The notes under the pieces were generated by a model. The model was not told where the DNA came from. It did no database searches and saw only the letters and a list, made by a program, of their open reading frames with translations. From Luzula sylvatica (lineage: Eukaryota > Streptophyta > Magnoliopsida > Poales > Juncaceae), in contig OX326960.1 in the NCBI GenBank assembly GCA_946800325.1, positions 23,179,150 to 23,243,149 of the forward strand: a stretch of 64,000 nucleotides of DNA, written 5' to 3'. Made by a program: the position numbers and the translations under genes. Every line of letters starts with the position of its first letter. Position 1 is the first letter of the stretch. This document shows, piece by piece, positions 48,801 to 62,090 of the stretch.

Positions 48801-49509
48801 CATCTTCGATATGTTTGTAGGGGACCATACTATGGTCATAAAATCAAGGATAATTATACCGTACCCCCTCATTTTCCCACCATATTCTCTATATCACCAA
48901 TTAACTATTAGTTGATGATTAATTAGCATGGTAATTAAAATGGGAGTGCAGATATGATATAGACACTCTCTCAGTCTCGGTCACTTTTTATTTTTTTTCT
49001 TTCTCCCGTTATGTAAATATAGAACTCTTTTTTCTTATATATGAAAAACACCCGAAGGTATAGCGCACAGCTATCTTTCCTTCAAAAAAAAAATTTAGCA
49101 TGGTAATTAACAAAAGTACATTTGATTAACGATTAATTGATATTAATTAAGAAATGTTAATGTATATGTATTTAAATTATATATTAATTAACTGTTAAGG
49201 GAGTGTTTTTTTGTTAATTACTTCTATAATTAACCATTAATTAGGAAATAGAAGGTGTTGGGGTGAAATGAAGGGGTACTGTATATGGCCTCTAAAATCA
49301 ATAGCTTCTTCACTAAGTTTACAAACCCAAAATTAAAACTAGTAAAAAAAAAACAAGTCGATCAATTCTCGCTCAATAAAAAAAGAAACATCCGCACAAT
49401 TAATCCAAAAATCTGAACAAACAAAACGAAAACTCCAATTCTACCATTACATTACTAAAATCAAATCCATTGGTTAGTTTAAAAAAAAGTTACTAATTAT
49501 TCAATTGAT
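45840..49509. other. AT-rich intergenic DNA
   Basis: No gene recognised. Near 46262-46290, GAGAGGTCACGAATTCGAAC looks like a SINE box B, without target duplications. The rest (46.3-49.5 kb) is AT-rich with short chance frames. The part near 49300-49509 is probably 3' UTR of the potassium transporter. Confidence 0.45.
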
Positions 49510-52500
49510 TCACACCATGTAAGTCATGGCGACTTGCATCAACTTCGTATGCGGCACGCTCAACGTCGCGATCCCCCTCCGACAATTCTTTCTCAAAAAC
49601 GCATAGAAATAATTAATCACCAATTTCTTAAAAAACCAAGAATCTTTCCTCGCCCTAATATCCCCGTGTCCGAGCAAATAAACCACCCCCGATTCTTTCG
49701 CATTGTGTATGAACGAAAGCTCTCTCTGCACATTAAATCTCTCCCCTTCCTCCTCATCCTCATCCTCATCCTCATACTCCTCCTCTTCCTCTTCCTCCTC
49801 GATAGACGTACTCGGTTCCTCGGCAAATTGTAAGTGGTTTTTCATTTTATTATTTACAAAGGATAAGAACGGGACGGAGAAAGAATGGTTCGATTCGGAT
49901 TCCGTGTCGGTATCACCTTCTAAGCGAAGCTCTTGAGCCTCGCGACGCACGAATTTCTCTAAAGATTCGATAAGTAATTGCTCAAAAGCTTGATGATTCT
50001 CTTTCCTCACGTCCTTGTACCCGTACCTGTAATCGGTACAATACATACCATTATTTATTATAAACGAAATAAAAATGTATATAAAGGAGAATTTATATAT
50101 ACCTAGCGATGCAACGAAACATGTGATAGTTTTTGGGACCGACACGGCGAAACAAAAACCTCTCGCCTTGCGGTACGACCGGTACGGGGACATATTTGAT
50201 ACAAACAAATATAATCATAGAATGAATCGCAGGCAGAGTTAAGAGAAAATGGCCGAAAATGGATGGTACGCCTCTGACGAGCTCGTTATAAATCAACCCG
50301 ATTCCGGGAGCTCTGATCGTCCCCAAATTGGACCCCATTTTTAACAACACATCCATCGAGAGCTTTTGCTTCACCTCCGTTTCGTATTTTAATTTGCTCC
50401 CGTAATTCCAAATAAACATTATTAAAAATGTTATCAACGCGAATGTTAACAAACCCCAACTCCCATCCGCCACGCTTCCCAAAACCGACGCGAAAAATAA
50501 AAGCTCGATTCCCAAGAAGAAAGTGAAGAATAACAATACGAGTATTATATTTATTTGCCATATTAATAGCATGATTATTGTCACTAATACCGTCGTCATT
50601 ATCATAACTCCCAATTCCGCAATTCCTACAAAATTATAAAAACTCAAATTAATCCACTATTTTTAAAAAAAAATTAAAAAAAAAATTACCATATGCGTTG
50701 CCAATTTCATTTACGCCGCCAAAAGAGAGAACGGAAACGAGACAACAGACAAGGAGAACCCAATTAATAACGGGAATATAAATCTGGCCCATGAATCTAC
50801 GAGAAGTATGAATTATTTTCAGTCTCGGAAAGCACTCCAAAGCTGTCGCTTGTTTTATTATCGAAAATATCGCCGTAGTCATCGCCCGGCTCGCGATTAA
50901 GGATGCGATCGTTGCTATACACACTACAGGCCAAAATACACTACCTGCCAAAAGTCAAACTTGGTCAAAGTTTGTTATTCTGTTGTAACTAACTGTCAGA
51001 GAATCCGTAACTAACTTACTTGGGATGGAGAGAAAGAAGATTTGTTCGTATTGTGTCAAGTTTTCTAGAAGATATGCAGCTTGGCCGAGATAACCCAAGA
51101 GAAGACATGGGAGTACCAAGAATATAAATGTAAGCTGCAAATAAATAAATAATAATAATTAGGCATAATTCAAGGGGCAATTTTGTAAATTTGCCTATAC
51201 GACTTGCCTGTACAGATTTGACCGAAAAATAGCAGAGATCTGCAAACATCGCTTCGGATCCTAAATAAAATTAAAATTAATTCGTGAAATACAATTAGAA
51301 AAATTCGTAATTTAATGTTATTTTTTTATGTACCTGTAGCGCACAAAATACAGCCTCCGAGAGACATGAAAGCCTGAGATGGGTTCGATTTGAAGAAAAG
51401 ATAAATATAAATTGGATTAAATGCTCTCAAAGCCTCGTAACCATAATTAAGGAGATTATAAATTCCAATTCCTCCAAGACAACAGAACCATATAAATAAT
51501 GCGGGCCCCACTGCGAGACCGACTTTACTCGTACCAAACTTTTGTAAGCTGAAAAGGATTATCAAAAACGCCACTGTTATCATCACGACCTCACCTACAC
51601 AAAAGAAGGGCTTTTTTTATTTCCAATAATATAATATAGGGGCATTTTTGCAATTTCGAGTACGACATAATACAGGGTCTTCTTTGCAAATTTCTCTAAT
51701 AATATCAGAAATGTTAAGATTAATTTACCTTCATTGATACTGGATAGTCCAACCTTGAATCCATTCACTGCTGACATCACTGTATATTGAAACCGAAATT
51801 CATAGAAAAATTAAGCAAATATGTAGTATTAATATAACCAAATTTATATTTAGTTAATAATTTCATATTTTATCAATATAACAATGAAATATACCTGACA
51901 TGGCAGGAGTTACGACTCCATCGGCAATGACCATTGAAGTACCTAAGAGAACGAGAATGAGAAGCAATTTCTTGAGACTACTGGAGGTCTCCAGTCTCTC
52001 TTTGATCTTCAAGGACCTCTCCAGTTCGGGCGAAGGTACTTTCAATCTGAAACCCGATATCCGCGTGTCTGATGGTAATTGGTTCGGCAAAAGACTCGCC
52101 TTTGCATTTCTACATATTAATGAATACAATGCAAATATACCCCCTAAAAATACAAAAAATAATAATATAATTATTAAGCTTGTAAATGAGTTAATAATTT
52201 ATGAAATAAATATAATTAATATATTACCTTCGCCATCGTCGTTGCCCCAAAGTACAACTAAGATGTATTTGACGAGAGGAATGAGAATTAGGGTATATAT
52301 AACAAGAGAGAGAGCACCAAGTACATCGTTTTTTTTGGTTATTGGATATTTATTGAACATTAGGTCGAATGTGTATAATGGACTCGTACCGACATCCCCA
52401 AATACCACTCCAAGTGTTTGTAGTGCCAGTACTATGTTTCTGCTCAAACTGAATTCCTGCAATTAAACAAGTAGAAATTCGTTAAAACAATTGCAAATTT

Positions 52501-52775
52501 GAACAATCACAATTAATCATCAAAAGATTCGATCTTTATACCTCATACACGTCATAACCAGTAACATCGAGAGCCTCTACATCGAAAGAATCGGCACGAG
52601 GTCCAGTTCGAACCAGTCTCTGATGCACGCTATCGACTACATCATCACCATCATCCTCATCCTCTGAACTACTGGACTTGCTAATGGACGCCTCCGGTTC
52701 ATCAGAGCTTTCATCTTCGTCCTTACACGCCCATCTCAGCTCCATTGATCCCGTCTTCTGCAACCCACACGACAT
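49510..52775 (-). CDS. KUP/HAK/KT potassium transporter
   Basis: Membrane protein for K+ uptake, usually proton-coupled. Seen: ten minus-strand exons (52542-52775, 52228-52456, 51895-52143, 51729-51779, 51334-51594, 51208-51260, 51020-51134, 50690-50944, 50103-50625, 49510-50026), in phase, 828 residues. An acidic cytosolic N-terminus (DEDESSDEPE, SSSEDEDDGDD) and FDVEALDVTGYD precede the signature GVVFGDVGTSPLYTF, then WGNDDGEGG-IFALYSLICR, IADGVVTPAMS and about ten more hydrophobic segments to about residue 630. The cytosolic tail ends YMV, as in KUP5/KUP7/KUP12, the group it most resembles. Intron 6 uses a GC donor (CAG then GCAAGT). A run of about 20 acidic residues lies near 732-753. Start: first Met; Met11 is an alternative. 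Confidence 0.92.
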
Positions 52776-53180
52776 CTTAAATTAACACCGATTTACGTCG
52801 AATCAAGCATGCCCAGGTCGAATTCACCCCCAAATCGTAGAAATTGATTCGAATTGAGAGTGAATTAGGAAGCGTTATCGTTTGTCCTCCTTTTTTTTGG
52901 GTTTTTCTCACAAATGGCGCAGTCTGCTGACTGCTGCTCACACACACACACAGAGTTGGTTTTTTCCAGTAAGAACTAAGAACTGCTGCAGTAGTTCAAA
53001 TCTTCTTCTTTGTTAGTAAACTGGAGATCTCCGTTTTCACTCTTATCTTTCTGTCCTCTATTAAAAATTACTGGAGACTTCAAATAGTTTTGCAATTGAG
53101 ACGATCAGTACAGCATCCATCACTATTTGATATTCCATTGTAAATTCTAGTTGTGTGAACTTCCAAGCAAGTTCATAAAG
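52776..53180 (-). promoter_or_regulatory. 5' flank of the potassium transporter gene
   Basis: Presumed 5' UTR and promoter of the minus-strand transporter. An (AC)n tract at about 52940-52954 and CTGCTGACTGCTGCT repeats are seen. No reading frame. Confidence 0.35.
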
Positions 53181-54022
53181 GGCATATTTGTTTTGGTGAA
53201 TTATGATGGATCGTATTTGGATATTCATGATTTCAAATACAATTCATTGTTAGATTTGATGAATTATGATAAAATCATCGATAAGAAATGGATATTGTTA
53301 TACACGTAAAAATTTGGAATTTCAAATACATGGATATAGTTATCCATGTATTTATTATAATATTATTTCTTTAAATTATATTCATGAATAATAATTATAT
53401 TATATTTATATTATATTATATTAAACAATAATAATAATATATTATGTATTATTCGATAATGTAATATAATCTAATATAATAAAATTTAAAATAATATATA
53501 ATATAATATACCATATATAGTATAAAATAATATAATATAATATAAATCAATATAATATAAAATAATATAAAACAATATAATATAATATAATATAATATAA
53601 TATAATATAGTATAGTATAATATAATATAATATAATATAATATAATGTAACATCATATAATATCATAAAATATATATAAAATAATATAAAATAATATAAT
53701 ATATTATAATACTATATAATATAATATAAATAAATTAAAGTAATATAATATAATATTACATTATATAATATTATATAATAAGAATTAAATGATATACATA
53801 TAATATAATATTATATTATATTAAATATAAATATATTATAATATAATATTCAAATATTCAAATCCTGGATTTTGTACTAAATAATCAAACAAAGGATTTG
53901 ATATACATGATTTCAAAATACAACAAATCAATCAACTCACGTGGATTATCAAATACATGGATAGTGATATACATGTATTTCACATATCCATATATATCAA
54001 TATCTCCCGCATCAAACATACC
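53181..54022. mobile_element. TIR element filled with TATAATA-type arrays (first)
   Basis: Ends GGCATATTTG and CAAACATACC are inverse with two mismatches. Subterminal pieces repeat in inverse form (ATATTCATGATTTCAAATAC and TCAAATACATGGATA). Between about 53390 and 53850 the DNA is almost only TATAATA/TAATA units. No coding capacity. Target duplication not established. Confidence 0.5.
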
Positions 54023-54044
54023 AAAAATTGCAATAATCTTGTAT

Positions 54045-54317
54045 AAGGACATGTTTGGGAGCATGAAATTGGGTATGGAATGGAATTATATAATCCATTC
54101 CAACCTAATTCCTTGTTCGGTTACAACAACTATTGGAATTATATTTTTTTTAGGAATCTTCTAATTCCACAAAGCTAGCAAATATTGATTCTCCAAATTT
54201 GAGGAGTGACAAGGTGGAGAAAAACTTATAATCAAGAAATAATTATATTATAATGATCAAATTTGTATAACTAATATAATATTATATATTATTATAATAA
54301 TATATAACAATTATATT

Positions 54318-54378
<61 letters not shown>

Positions 54379-55316
54379 AATACTATATATATTTATAAAG
54401 AAAATTATTATATTATTATATTGATAAAAATAATATAATAATAACATAACAATAATATAATTATTATAATATATTATATGCTATAATATTATATTATTAT
54501 TATAATATAATATAATTCTTATATATTATTACAATAATATATACTATTATATTAATTATATGGTTATAATATTTTTTATGATAATATAATTACAATATAC
54601 TTACTAATATTATAATAATAAAATAATTTGAATATATAATAAAAATTGATAAAAATAAGGTTATAATAATATAAAAGTACATGTAATATCTTTATATTTT
54701 TATTATAATATAGTATTATTATAATTATATATTGCAATAATAATATATTATTCAATGAAACTTTATTTCAACATTTTAAAAAACAAAATTCCAAAATTTC
54801 ATAAACAACAAAATAGATAATTGTAATTTCTCGTTAAAACGAAAATCTTGGATATTAAAATAATATAATAATAATGTAATTATAATAATATATTATATGT
54901 TATTATATTAAATCATTATTATTATTATAATATAATTATTTTATATTATTACAAATAATATATAATATAAAATTAATCTTATATATTAATATATAATAAT
55001 TATATTATAATTATGGAATCCATATAATATAATATTATATATAATTAATATTGTACTGTATATTATTATAATAATAATATTACATGAATAATACAAAATA
55101 TTATTATTTTTTATCAATTTGATGAAATATTTCTTCTACATTTTCAATAACAAAATTCCAAAATTTTGTAAACATTCAAACAAAGAATTATATTTTCCAG
55201 GATCTTATAATTTAGACATCCAAACCAAGTGTGGAATTATTAATTCCAAAACTTTTTAGTCCTCCACCTTATAATCCGATTCCACTCTAGTAATTCCGCT
55301 TGCCAAACGGCCCCTT
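54045..55316. mobile_element. TIR element filled with AT-rich arrays (second)
   Basis: Ends AAGGACATGTTTGG and CCAAACGGCCCCTT are inverse at 10 of 14 places, with subterminal GGAATGGAATTATA against TGTGGAATTATTAATTCC. The middle consists of TA, TAA and TATAAT repeats, including pure (TA)n at 54319-54367. Similar GTTTGG-ended MITEs are common in plants. Confidence 0.5.
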
Positions 55317-55452
55317 TGATTATCATACAAAATTAAATTTATTAATTTAGTATAATTTGATTACAGATTTTATTTCAAAATAATAATAAATACTATATAG
55401 ATACTTCTCGAATACTTCTCGAATAGATACTTCTTGAATGCACCTTTGAAGT

Positions 55453-56940
55453 ATACTAGGTTCTTCCTCGCGCAACTGCGCGGGAGTTTTTTTGTTGTTG
55501 TTGTAATTCTTTTTTCAGTATATTTTCGTTGTGGGAATGTTTATATAGAGGCAAGAGTAGTTTCGGTATTTGTTTGTCACTTTTATTTGAACCAGGACAA
55601 TTCCCACGCTCCGCTGCGGATTTTTTCAATTATTTATTCGATAAAATCAAGATCAATAAAAAAAATCTTGCAATCATATTCAACAAAAAAATAGAAATAA
55701 ATAAAAGTTATTAGTACGACATTAATCAAAATTTAAGAATTGTTAAACTAAACATGCATTAAAAGAGGTCGAGCTTATTTTGATATTATTGTTCAGTCAT
55801 AAAATAGAGCAACATAGCATTACAATCGTATTTTTATTTGCAAAAGAACGAAAGAACAAACAAAATTGAAGGATGAATGAGCATATTCTTTCGTTGACTT
55901 CAACTTCATACTCATCAGTACAAATCCTTGATAACTGGACCTTTATTTTTTTTATACAAGTTATTATTTTTGGGAAAAATATATAGAATGCTTTTTTTTA
56001 CAAAGTAGAAGACATGATAGTAGCCTAGTAGGTAAAAATAAGACGATGTATGAAAAATAGATTTTTGGAAAAAAATATATAAAAAATATATAGAAAGACT
56101 CCCAGATACATTCATGTAGTCTTGAACTCTATTCCTTTCTATGCTTTTTTATAGAGAAAAATATATAGAAAGGAATAGAAAGACATTAATTAATAATTTT
56201 ATAAAGTGGGCCTTACTTTATTAATGTATGAAGGGACTTAGGGAATGGAAATGAACCATGACAGCAGGTAAAACTAAGACAATAGAAATTATATAAAATG
56301 AGGACTTGTATACCTATAAAACTTGGAGAGAAATATTATATTTTTTTGAGTGATTCATAAACTCTGTTTGTTCATGCAAAATATTTGCATTATTAAAAAG
56401 TAGTAATTAATCTTCTATAATAATGAAATGACCTCTGCTGAGAGAAGCCTAGTCTCGTCTCTTGTGAAGTATTGCTTTAAAATCATCAACAAAAGGGCTT
56501 GTGAAAATTCTCCTATTAAAATTACATAGATAATATGAATATATACAATTTAAACAAGGCAATCGTCTTTATGTAATTTTTTCTATTATAATTAGATAAA
56601 TAATATAATACCTTGGAAGTTCAATATACAAAGATGTAGGGATTTTTTTGTAGTTTTGAAGAAAGTAGGGAGCTTCCTATGAATACCTAGACACACCTCA
56701 CGTGAAATAAATAGAACAATTTATTAAAATCATCCTTGCGAATTGCGATTAAAAGTACATATTTTTTTAAAGGATTTGTAACTTCGCCATAACCTCATCG
56801 CGAGAACTATGACAAGCAACTCTATACCAGGACTTGTTTGTGCATTTGAATTCAGATACATTGATGTTTGTTTGGATTTCTCTTGCTAGAGTTAGACCAG
56901 AAACCTGATACAAAGTTTCCAAAATGAATTTTGAAAGGAA
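55453..56940 (-). mobile_element. Helitron, 3' end at the left (minus orientation)
   Basis: Read on the minus strand, the hairpin TCCCGCGCAGTTGCGCGAGG is followed by AAGAACCTAG and T, ending at 55453-55456: the Helitron 3' signature. The right (5') boundary is not determined; the end given is only the edge of the RPA-like piece. A second GC-rich patch CGCTCCGCTGCGG lies near 55607-55619. Confidence 0.55.
56775..56935 (-). pseudogene. Possible RPA-like exon fragment
   Basis: On the minus strand one frame reads about 50 codons with VSGLTLAREIQTNINVSEF then KCTNKSWYRVACHSSRDEV. The KC-W-Y-AC pattern recalls the zinc-ribbon region of replication protein A large subunit, which plant Helitrons often carry. 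Orientation agrees with the Helitron end at 55453. No Met start and no longer frame; assignment tentative. Confidence 0.3.
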
Positions 56941-57864
56941 AAAAAGTAGATATTGTTATGAAAAAACCTTGGGAATAGTAGTGTTTAGCTTCGTAAAACT
57001 GCTTGGCATAACCTGTTCATAAGTTTGTTATTATTAGAATAAACTAATATAAAGAAATCTAAAAAACAAAAGAAAATAGATCATTGTAAATATGAAATTC
57101 TTCGTGGGGCATTCTAGTATTTTACTAAAAATACCTTTTTATGGAAAAAAATTGGACCATTGATAAAAAAAATCGAAAAAATAGAAAAAAATTAAAAAAA
57201 AATTAAAAAAATAGAAAAACATTATAAGAACAAACTTAACTAATAAAAACTCAAATTATTACATAAAAAATATACAACATTGAATTGAACTGGTTGTGAT
57301 TTGTCTCTTTTTTGCAATGGCCTTTGTCGTCTTTTTTTTTTTTTTTTTTGAAAATTAATGAAGTGGATTCTAATTTCCACATTCATTTATTTTATTAATT
57401 GAAAATAATATTACATACGGGTTTAGAGTTAATGTAGAAATTACAAAACCCTAACCCCGTCTCAATTTATAAACTTGAGTACTGATCTCATATCATGGTT
57501 ACTCATATCATGGTTACTGACTTCTATACATATGAATGAAATAATATGTCTCAATAATTATATTAGACAGTCTAAAATCTTATTCCCAACTCTTCTGAAT
57601 TTCTTTTCCAGGATTTTTATTCTTGCCCATTCCCAGGAAAAGAATTCTTTTACCCTCTTATACCCTAGAGTATATAAACTCTCATTCCTGCACAAGCCGC
57701 CAAGGAACATCATTTTTGTCAAAGCTCGTTCCCCTTCACCTTCGTGTCTTTCTTCTTCTCAGGTTCATCGATGCTAGGGTTTCGATCTGTTCCCATGTAG
57801 ATAAGCTTCATATTCCTTAGCATTTCATCTACTAGATTTGTTTTTACTAATTCAAACTTCTTTC

Positions 57865-57898
<34 letters not shown>

Positions 57899-58185
57899 AA
57901 AATTATAACTCGCCGGCGATATACTCGGCAGGAAATCGTCTCAGGACTGGCCGAGTCCGAGTTGACTCGGCCGAGTTTTTTTTACTCAGCCGATATTACG
58001 AACCATGTTTCAAAGTCTGATCATTTTGTCTTTCATTGGATAAACCTGCAAATTGAAAAAACACCAGTCAAATAATAGCAATAATTTTCCTTCACATTCT
58101 AGTAGTGGGTAAAATTGAGAAACTTACATCAAAGAAGTATGTACTTTCGAAGGCATGAAGTCTGTCCCCGTGCTTTACCAAACAA
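56941..58185. other. Intergenic DNA with poly-A run
   Basis: A T-run lies at 57332-57350 and a 29-base A-run at 57865-57893. The segment 57600-57860 before the A-run looks like a plant leader (TATATAAAC near 57672, then C-rich DNA, CTTCTTCTTCTCAGG), so a retroposed or 5' gene fragment is possible. After it GCCGAGTCCGAGTTGACTCG motifs form short inverted repeats. No gene is supported. Confidence 0.4.
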
Positions 58186-59227
58186 ATGAAGGAAATACAG
58201 TTTCGGATCAACCGTAAAAGTGTACACAAGGATGAACGAATGTAAACGTACATTTGTGGTCATAACTTTCAGTAGGAAAATCCAATTTGAATGGTTCAAA
58301 TTGGGTTAGATAGATAATAAGATTATATATAACCTTCGTGTAGAAATATTTTTCATTTGAACGAAGTATCAGTGTCGTTTTAATGGAATACCGAAAGGGT
58401 GCGACAGTTTGACATACAGTTAGTAAAACGTCCGTAACTTTCGCATCCGAACTCCAATTGGGACAGGCAAAATTGGGTTGGAAAGATAATACGATTATCT
58501 AGAACTTTCGTGAAGATTTCAAGTCGGTTGGAACGATTTAATATTTTCGTTTCGACAGAATACTGAACAGGTTCATGCAGTTTTCTGTGTGAAAGAGTGT
58601 ATATTGGATATACATGCCTTTTGGCCCATCCTTATCCTATATGTGATATAAATAGGATATTTCTCTCGCTCTCTCATGGCAGATTATTCAGTCCAATCAT
58701 TCTAATTAATAGAATTATTCAGAATATTGAGAGTCATCTTTCAGAGAGTGAAAGAGTTCGAAGAGAGAAAACCGAGAAAAAGAGTTTTTCTCGGAATAGA
58801 GAATCGATCTAATCAAGCAAGTTCGCCGGTGCTTCGTCTAGGCAGTTGCATCCGTGACCGACGTATTCCGACTCAAGGTGGATACACGTAGAGGGACGAC
58901 ACTTGTGGCTCTTCGATTGTGATCAAACCGAAGGAGCAAAACTGTCGGTTGTGGAAGAGTGTGGACGTGGGATGCACGAAAGACAACCGGAGGCGTGTCA
59001 AGACGGTGGGAGACGTGTGGTATGGGACGCACGGGCTAGTCACCAACGTGACACCGGAGAAGGAAAGGATGCGAGCGATCAACCCGTCGTGCGTGATCAA
59101 TTTCACGCTGGTAATAGTCTATCCTTCTATTGCATCGTACCCTCGAAGTCATGGCGTAATCTTGGATTTTGGGAACCGGACCGGGCCTTCATATCCGCTG
59201 CGCGGGCCCGGGGTCGGGTGAATTCCC
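58186..59227 (+). mobile_element. LTR-like repeat, relative of 24459-25860
   Basis: Shares GAAGGAAATACAGTT at the left and GACGTGGGA-GCACG plus GGACCGGGCC at the right with the repeat at 24.9-25.9 kb. A TATA-like GATATAAATAGG at about 58646 precedes a leader-like GAGAGT-rich stretch, like an LTR promoter. GC-rich at the right. No palindrome array here. Frames 58838-59232 are overlapping translations without motifs. Confidence 0.5.
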
Positions 59228-59813
59228 TGTAGGATTATACACACGAATTAGAGGTTTGCAGCGGAATTATTTCGTATGTATAACCTAATTCTACCCTGGA
59301 TCACACTCGAAAAACATCGAAAAAGGAAGAGTAATCATAATTTACCTCGTACAAGTTAGTACGTGATGCCTTCTCCTCCAGATCTCGTGAACCTTCTCCA
59401 AGGATTGCTCTTGCACTCCCTCTACTTGTGTCCACCTCGATTTCGTCTGATCAGAACCGCCAAAACCGTTCTAGTCAGTTTTGCGATTATATCTCTCAAG
59501 AAATTACTCAGATCTCTCTTCTATTTTTCTCTAGATCTCTCTTTGAAACTCTGTGGGAGAAAGAAGAAATTTCGGCTGAATTAGGTCAGAAATTCGGCAG
59601 CCCTTAGGTGAGAGAAACTCGAAATTAGAATCATATTTATAGGCAAAATTAGGTTAAAACCCTAGCTTTCGGATTGGGCCGAAATTAGTTTAAAACTCTA
59701 ATTATCTGAATGGTCTGAATGGGCCCGAAATTAGATTAAATCCTAATTATCAGAAATTAGGTTAAATCCCTAATAATATTAACGGCCCAATTCTGACTGC
59801 AGATTTGCCTACA
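59228..59813 (-). mobile_element. LTR-like unit with TGTAGG...CCTACA ends
   Basis: A 586-bp unit starts TGTAGGATTATAC and ends CAGATTTGCCTACA, with TG...CA ends and 6-bp inverted termini. Flanking 5-mers do not match, so it is not a clean solo LTR. The ATTCCGCTGCAAACC phrase (minus strand) recalls plant Copia LTRs, from memory. Confidence 0.5.
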
Positions 59814-61308
59814 TAATATAAATTCTTCCAAGTTAATTCTTAAGACATATTTTCTTTCATTCCCAACAACAAAACCTACGGAGGCCTCAAATGAAGCAAA
59901 TTAGAGAGGAATCCACATTTTCAGCTATCTAACTCAAAAAGAACAAATCCAAAACTCATTTTTTCAGCTATCTAACTCAAAAAGAACAATTCAAAGCTTG
60001 AAATTGAAAGTTCAATCCAACCTGTCACAAAGTCCTCGAAAAATGAGCACGAAATGAAGCATTTTCGGAAGGTCCTCTCTTTGCGTGGCTTTATTTCCGG
60101 TTCTTTGCGTGCCTTTCTTTCTGGTTAGAACACGGCAGCGATTGTACTGTCTCTCCACCACCGCCTCTTCACGAATAATAAATGAAATATTAAAATTATA
60201 TGAACACAATATGTAATAATTTTATTTTTCTTGAAATCACTACATGTTAAAAAAAGTTTATGCATTATACCTTTCTGTTTACATATGTAGTAATTAAAAA
60301 AAATGTGATTTTTTATTAATTTTGAAGAAGTGCTAAAAAATTGCAGCATGTAATAATTAAAAAAATAATTATTATATGTTATATTTATATAATTTTAATA
60401 TTTTATACAATATTTGTTCTCCGAAAAATTTACATTTAAAAATAATAAGATAAACAACAATATTAAAGAATACCTTGCAAAATTTTAAAAAAATAAAATA
60501 TCATGAAACTAAAAAAATACATAAAATGAGACTGAAAATAAAAAACAAGAATTTATTGTTGTTTATTTTATTATTATATGATGTTTGTTTTTCGAGAACA
60601 ATATCATTAAATTTATAGAAACAAAACATGTAATAATTTTATTTTGTTGTCATCACATGTTAAAAAATGTTTTTGAAATTTCTAAAAATTTATAAGATTA
60701 TTTATAAAAAGTAATAAGAATAATTTTTTAATTACTACATATGAAAATAACAAAAAATAACATCATCCATGGTTAGTTTTAACCACAAATAGGGGTATTT
60801 GAAAATAAAAATTTGGTAGAGGTTGTTTCTTCGAGTTTCAAAAAAGATATGAGTTTTTTTACAATATTTGAAAAAGTTAGGAGTTTTTTTTTAAATTTCC
60901 CGCACCCAACTCCATTTCTCGCTGTTCTTTTTTTCGGCGGCTAACCTAACGAGACAAATAAGGGCGATGGTGGAGTCGATTTCAAACGCGGAGGGAATGG
61001 TAGGCGAGGTCGAGACGGACGAATAAGGAGACCGAAATTATGGCCATAGAATGAGAGCATCGGCGACGACGAGAGCGAGTTATTATGAATGTTTCGATTT
61101 TTGTTTAATGCATGACATTTCATAACAACATCGAAAATATCGCAAATAAAAAAATTTAAACTAAATATAGTCCAAACAAACCAAAAAAATACATGAAAAC
61201 ACCACGAGAAATTATGGTTAATCACAACAACCATGTATAAAAAATTGACATACAAATGAAAATTAAATCATAACAAACTCTTGTGCAAATGCACGGAGAA
61301 AAAACTAG
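59814..61308 (+). mobile_element. AT-rich DNA ending in a Helitron-like 3' terminus
   Basis: At 61283-61308 the hairpin GTGCAAATGCAC is followed by GGAGAAAAAACTAG and T, a Helitron 3' signature with a weaker stem. The 5' end is not determined, so the left border given only marks the gene-free stretch. A GC-richer piece at 60940-61080 (minus strand CCGACGATGC... with CGTCTCGACCTCGCC) may be captured host DNA. No gene is supported. Confidence 0.45.
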
Positions 61309-61560
61309 TATTTTTATAATGTACAACGATCGACTATTATACTACAGCATTACACAAAAAGTATAATAAAAACATATTCAATTTTTTTTCTCGAATATGG
61401 GTTTCCAGATCATTTATGTGATATATTTTGTGTATGGGTATGGTTATTTTTAATTTTACGGAGGGATATTGTCCGGAAATATGTGCTAAATGATAATACA
61501 ACTAAGATTAATATGATTTGAATAGTAATATAATCGAGATTATATAAGATCAAAGATAAA

Positions 61561-61567
61561 CAACAAT

Positions 61568-61621
<54 letters not shown>

Positions 61622-61622
61622 A
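61561..61622. repeat. (AAC)n microsatellite
   Basis: About 20 AAC units with one AAT interruption near the start. Confidence 0.95.
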
Positions 61623-62090
61623 ATAATAAAATTCAAGTGTTATATGTTATCCATGTAGTCTTCATGTTAAGGAATCTTTATTATAAATATGTTTTGCAAC
61701 AATATACCTGAAACTCTTATACTGTCAAAAATTAGAAATGAATTGTTTTCTTGTTGATTGCTTTTTTTTAGAAATGTTTTTTTAATTATTTTATATTTCA
61801 TAAATATATGCATGTATTCTTGTGAAATGAATGCATGTGCTTTATTTAGACATTCTTAGGTGCTACCATAATTTACTAACCACCTTATATTAGATCAATA
61901 TCTGTGCAATTTTATCATGCTACATCATCATAATCATTTCAACCATTAGATTATGATATGTGACAAAATATTAACCATGGATTAACCATTGATTTTTTAT
62001 GATTATATTTTATTTGTAAACATTTATGTGTTCCTTTTTTACACATAATTTTGAGCAATTTTAGAAGGTCACATCAATTTACATTGATGA

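Noticed and set aside
58838..59232. Overlapping frames on both strands of the GC-richer LTR-like repeat
   Set aside because: The open frames follow base composition; the related repeat at 25.6 kb does not keep them.
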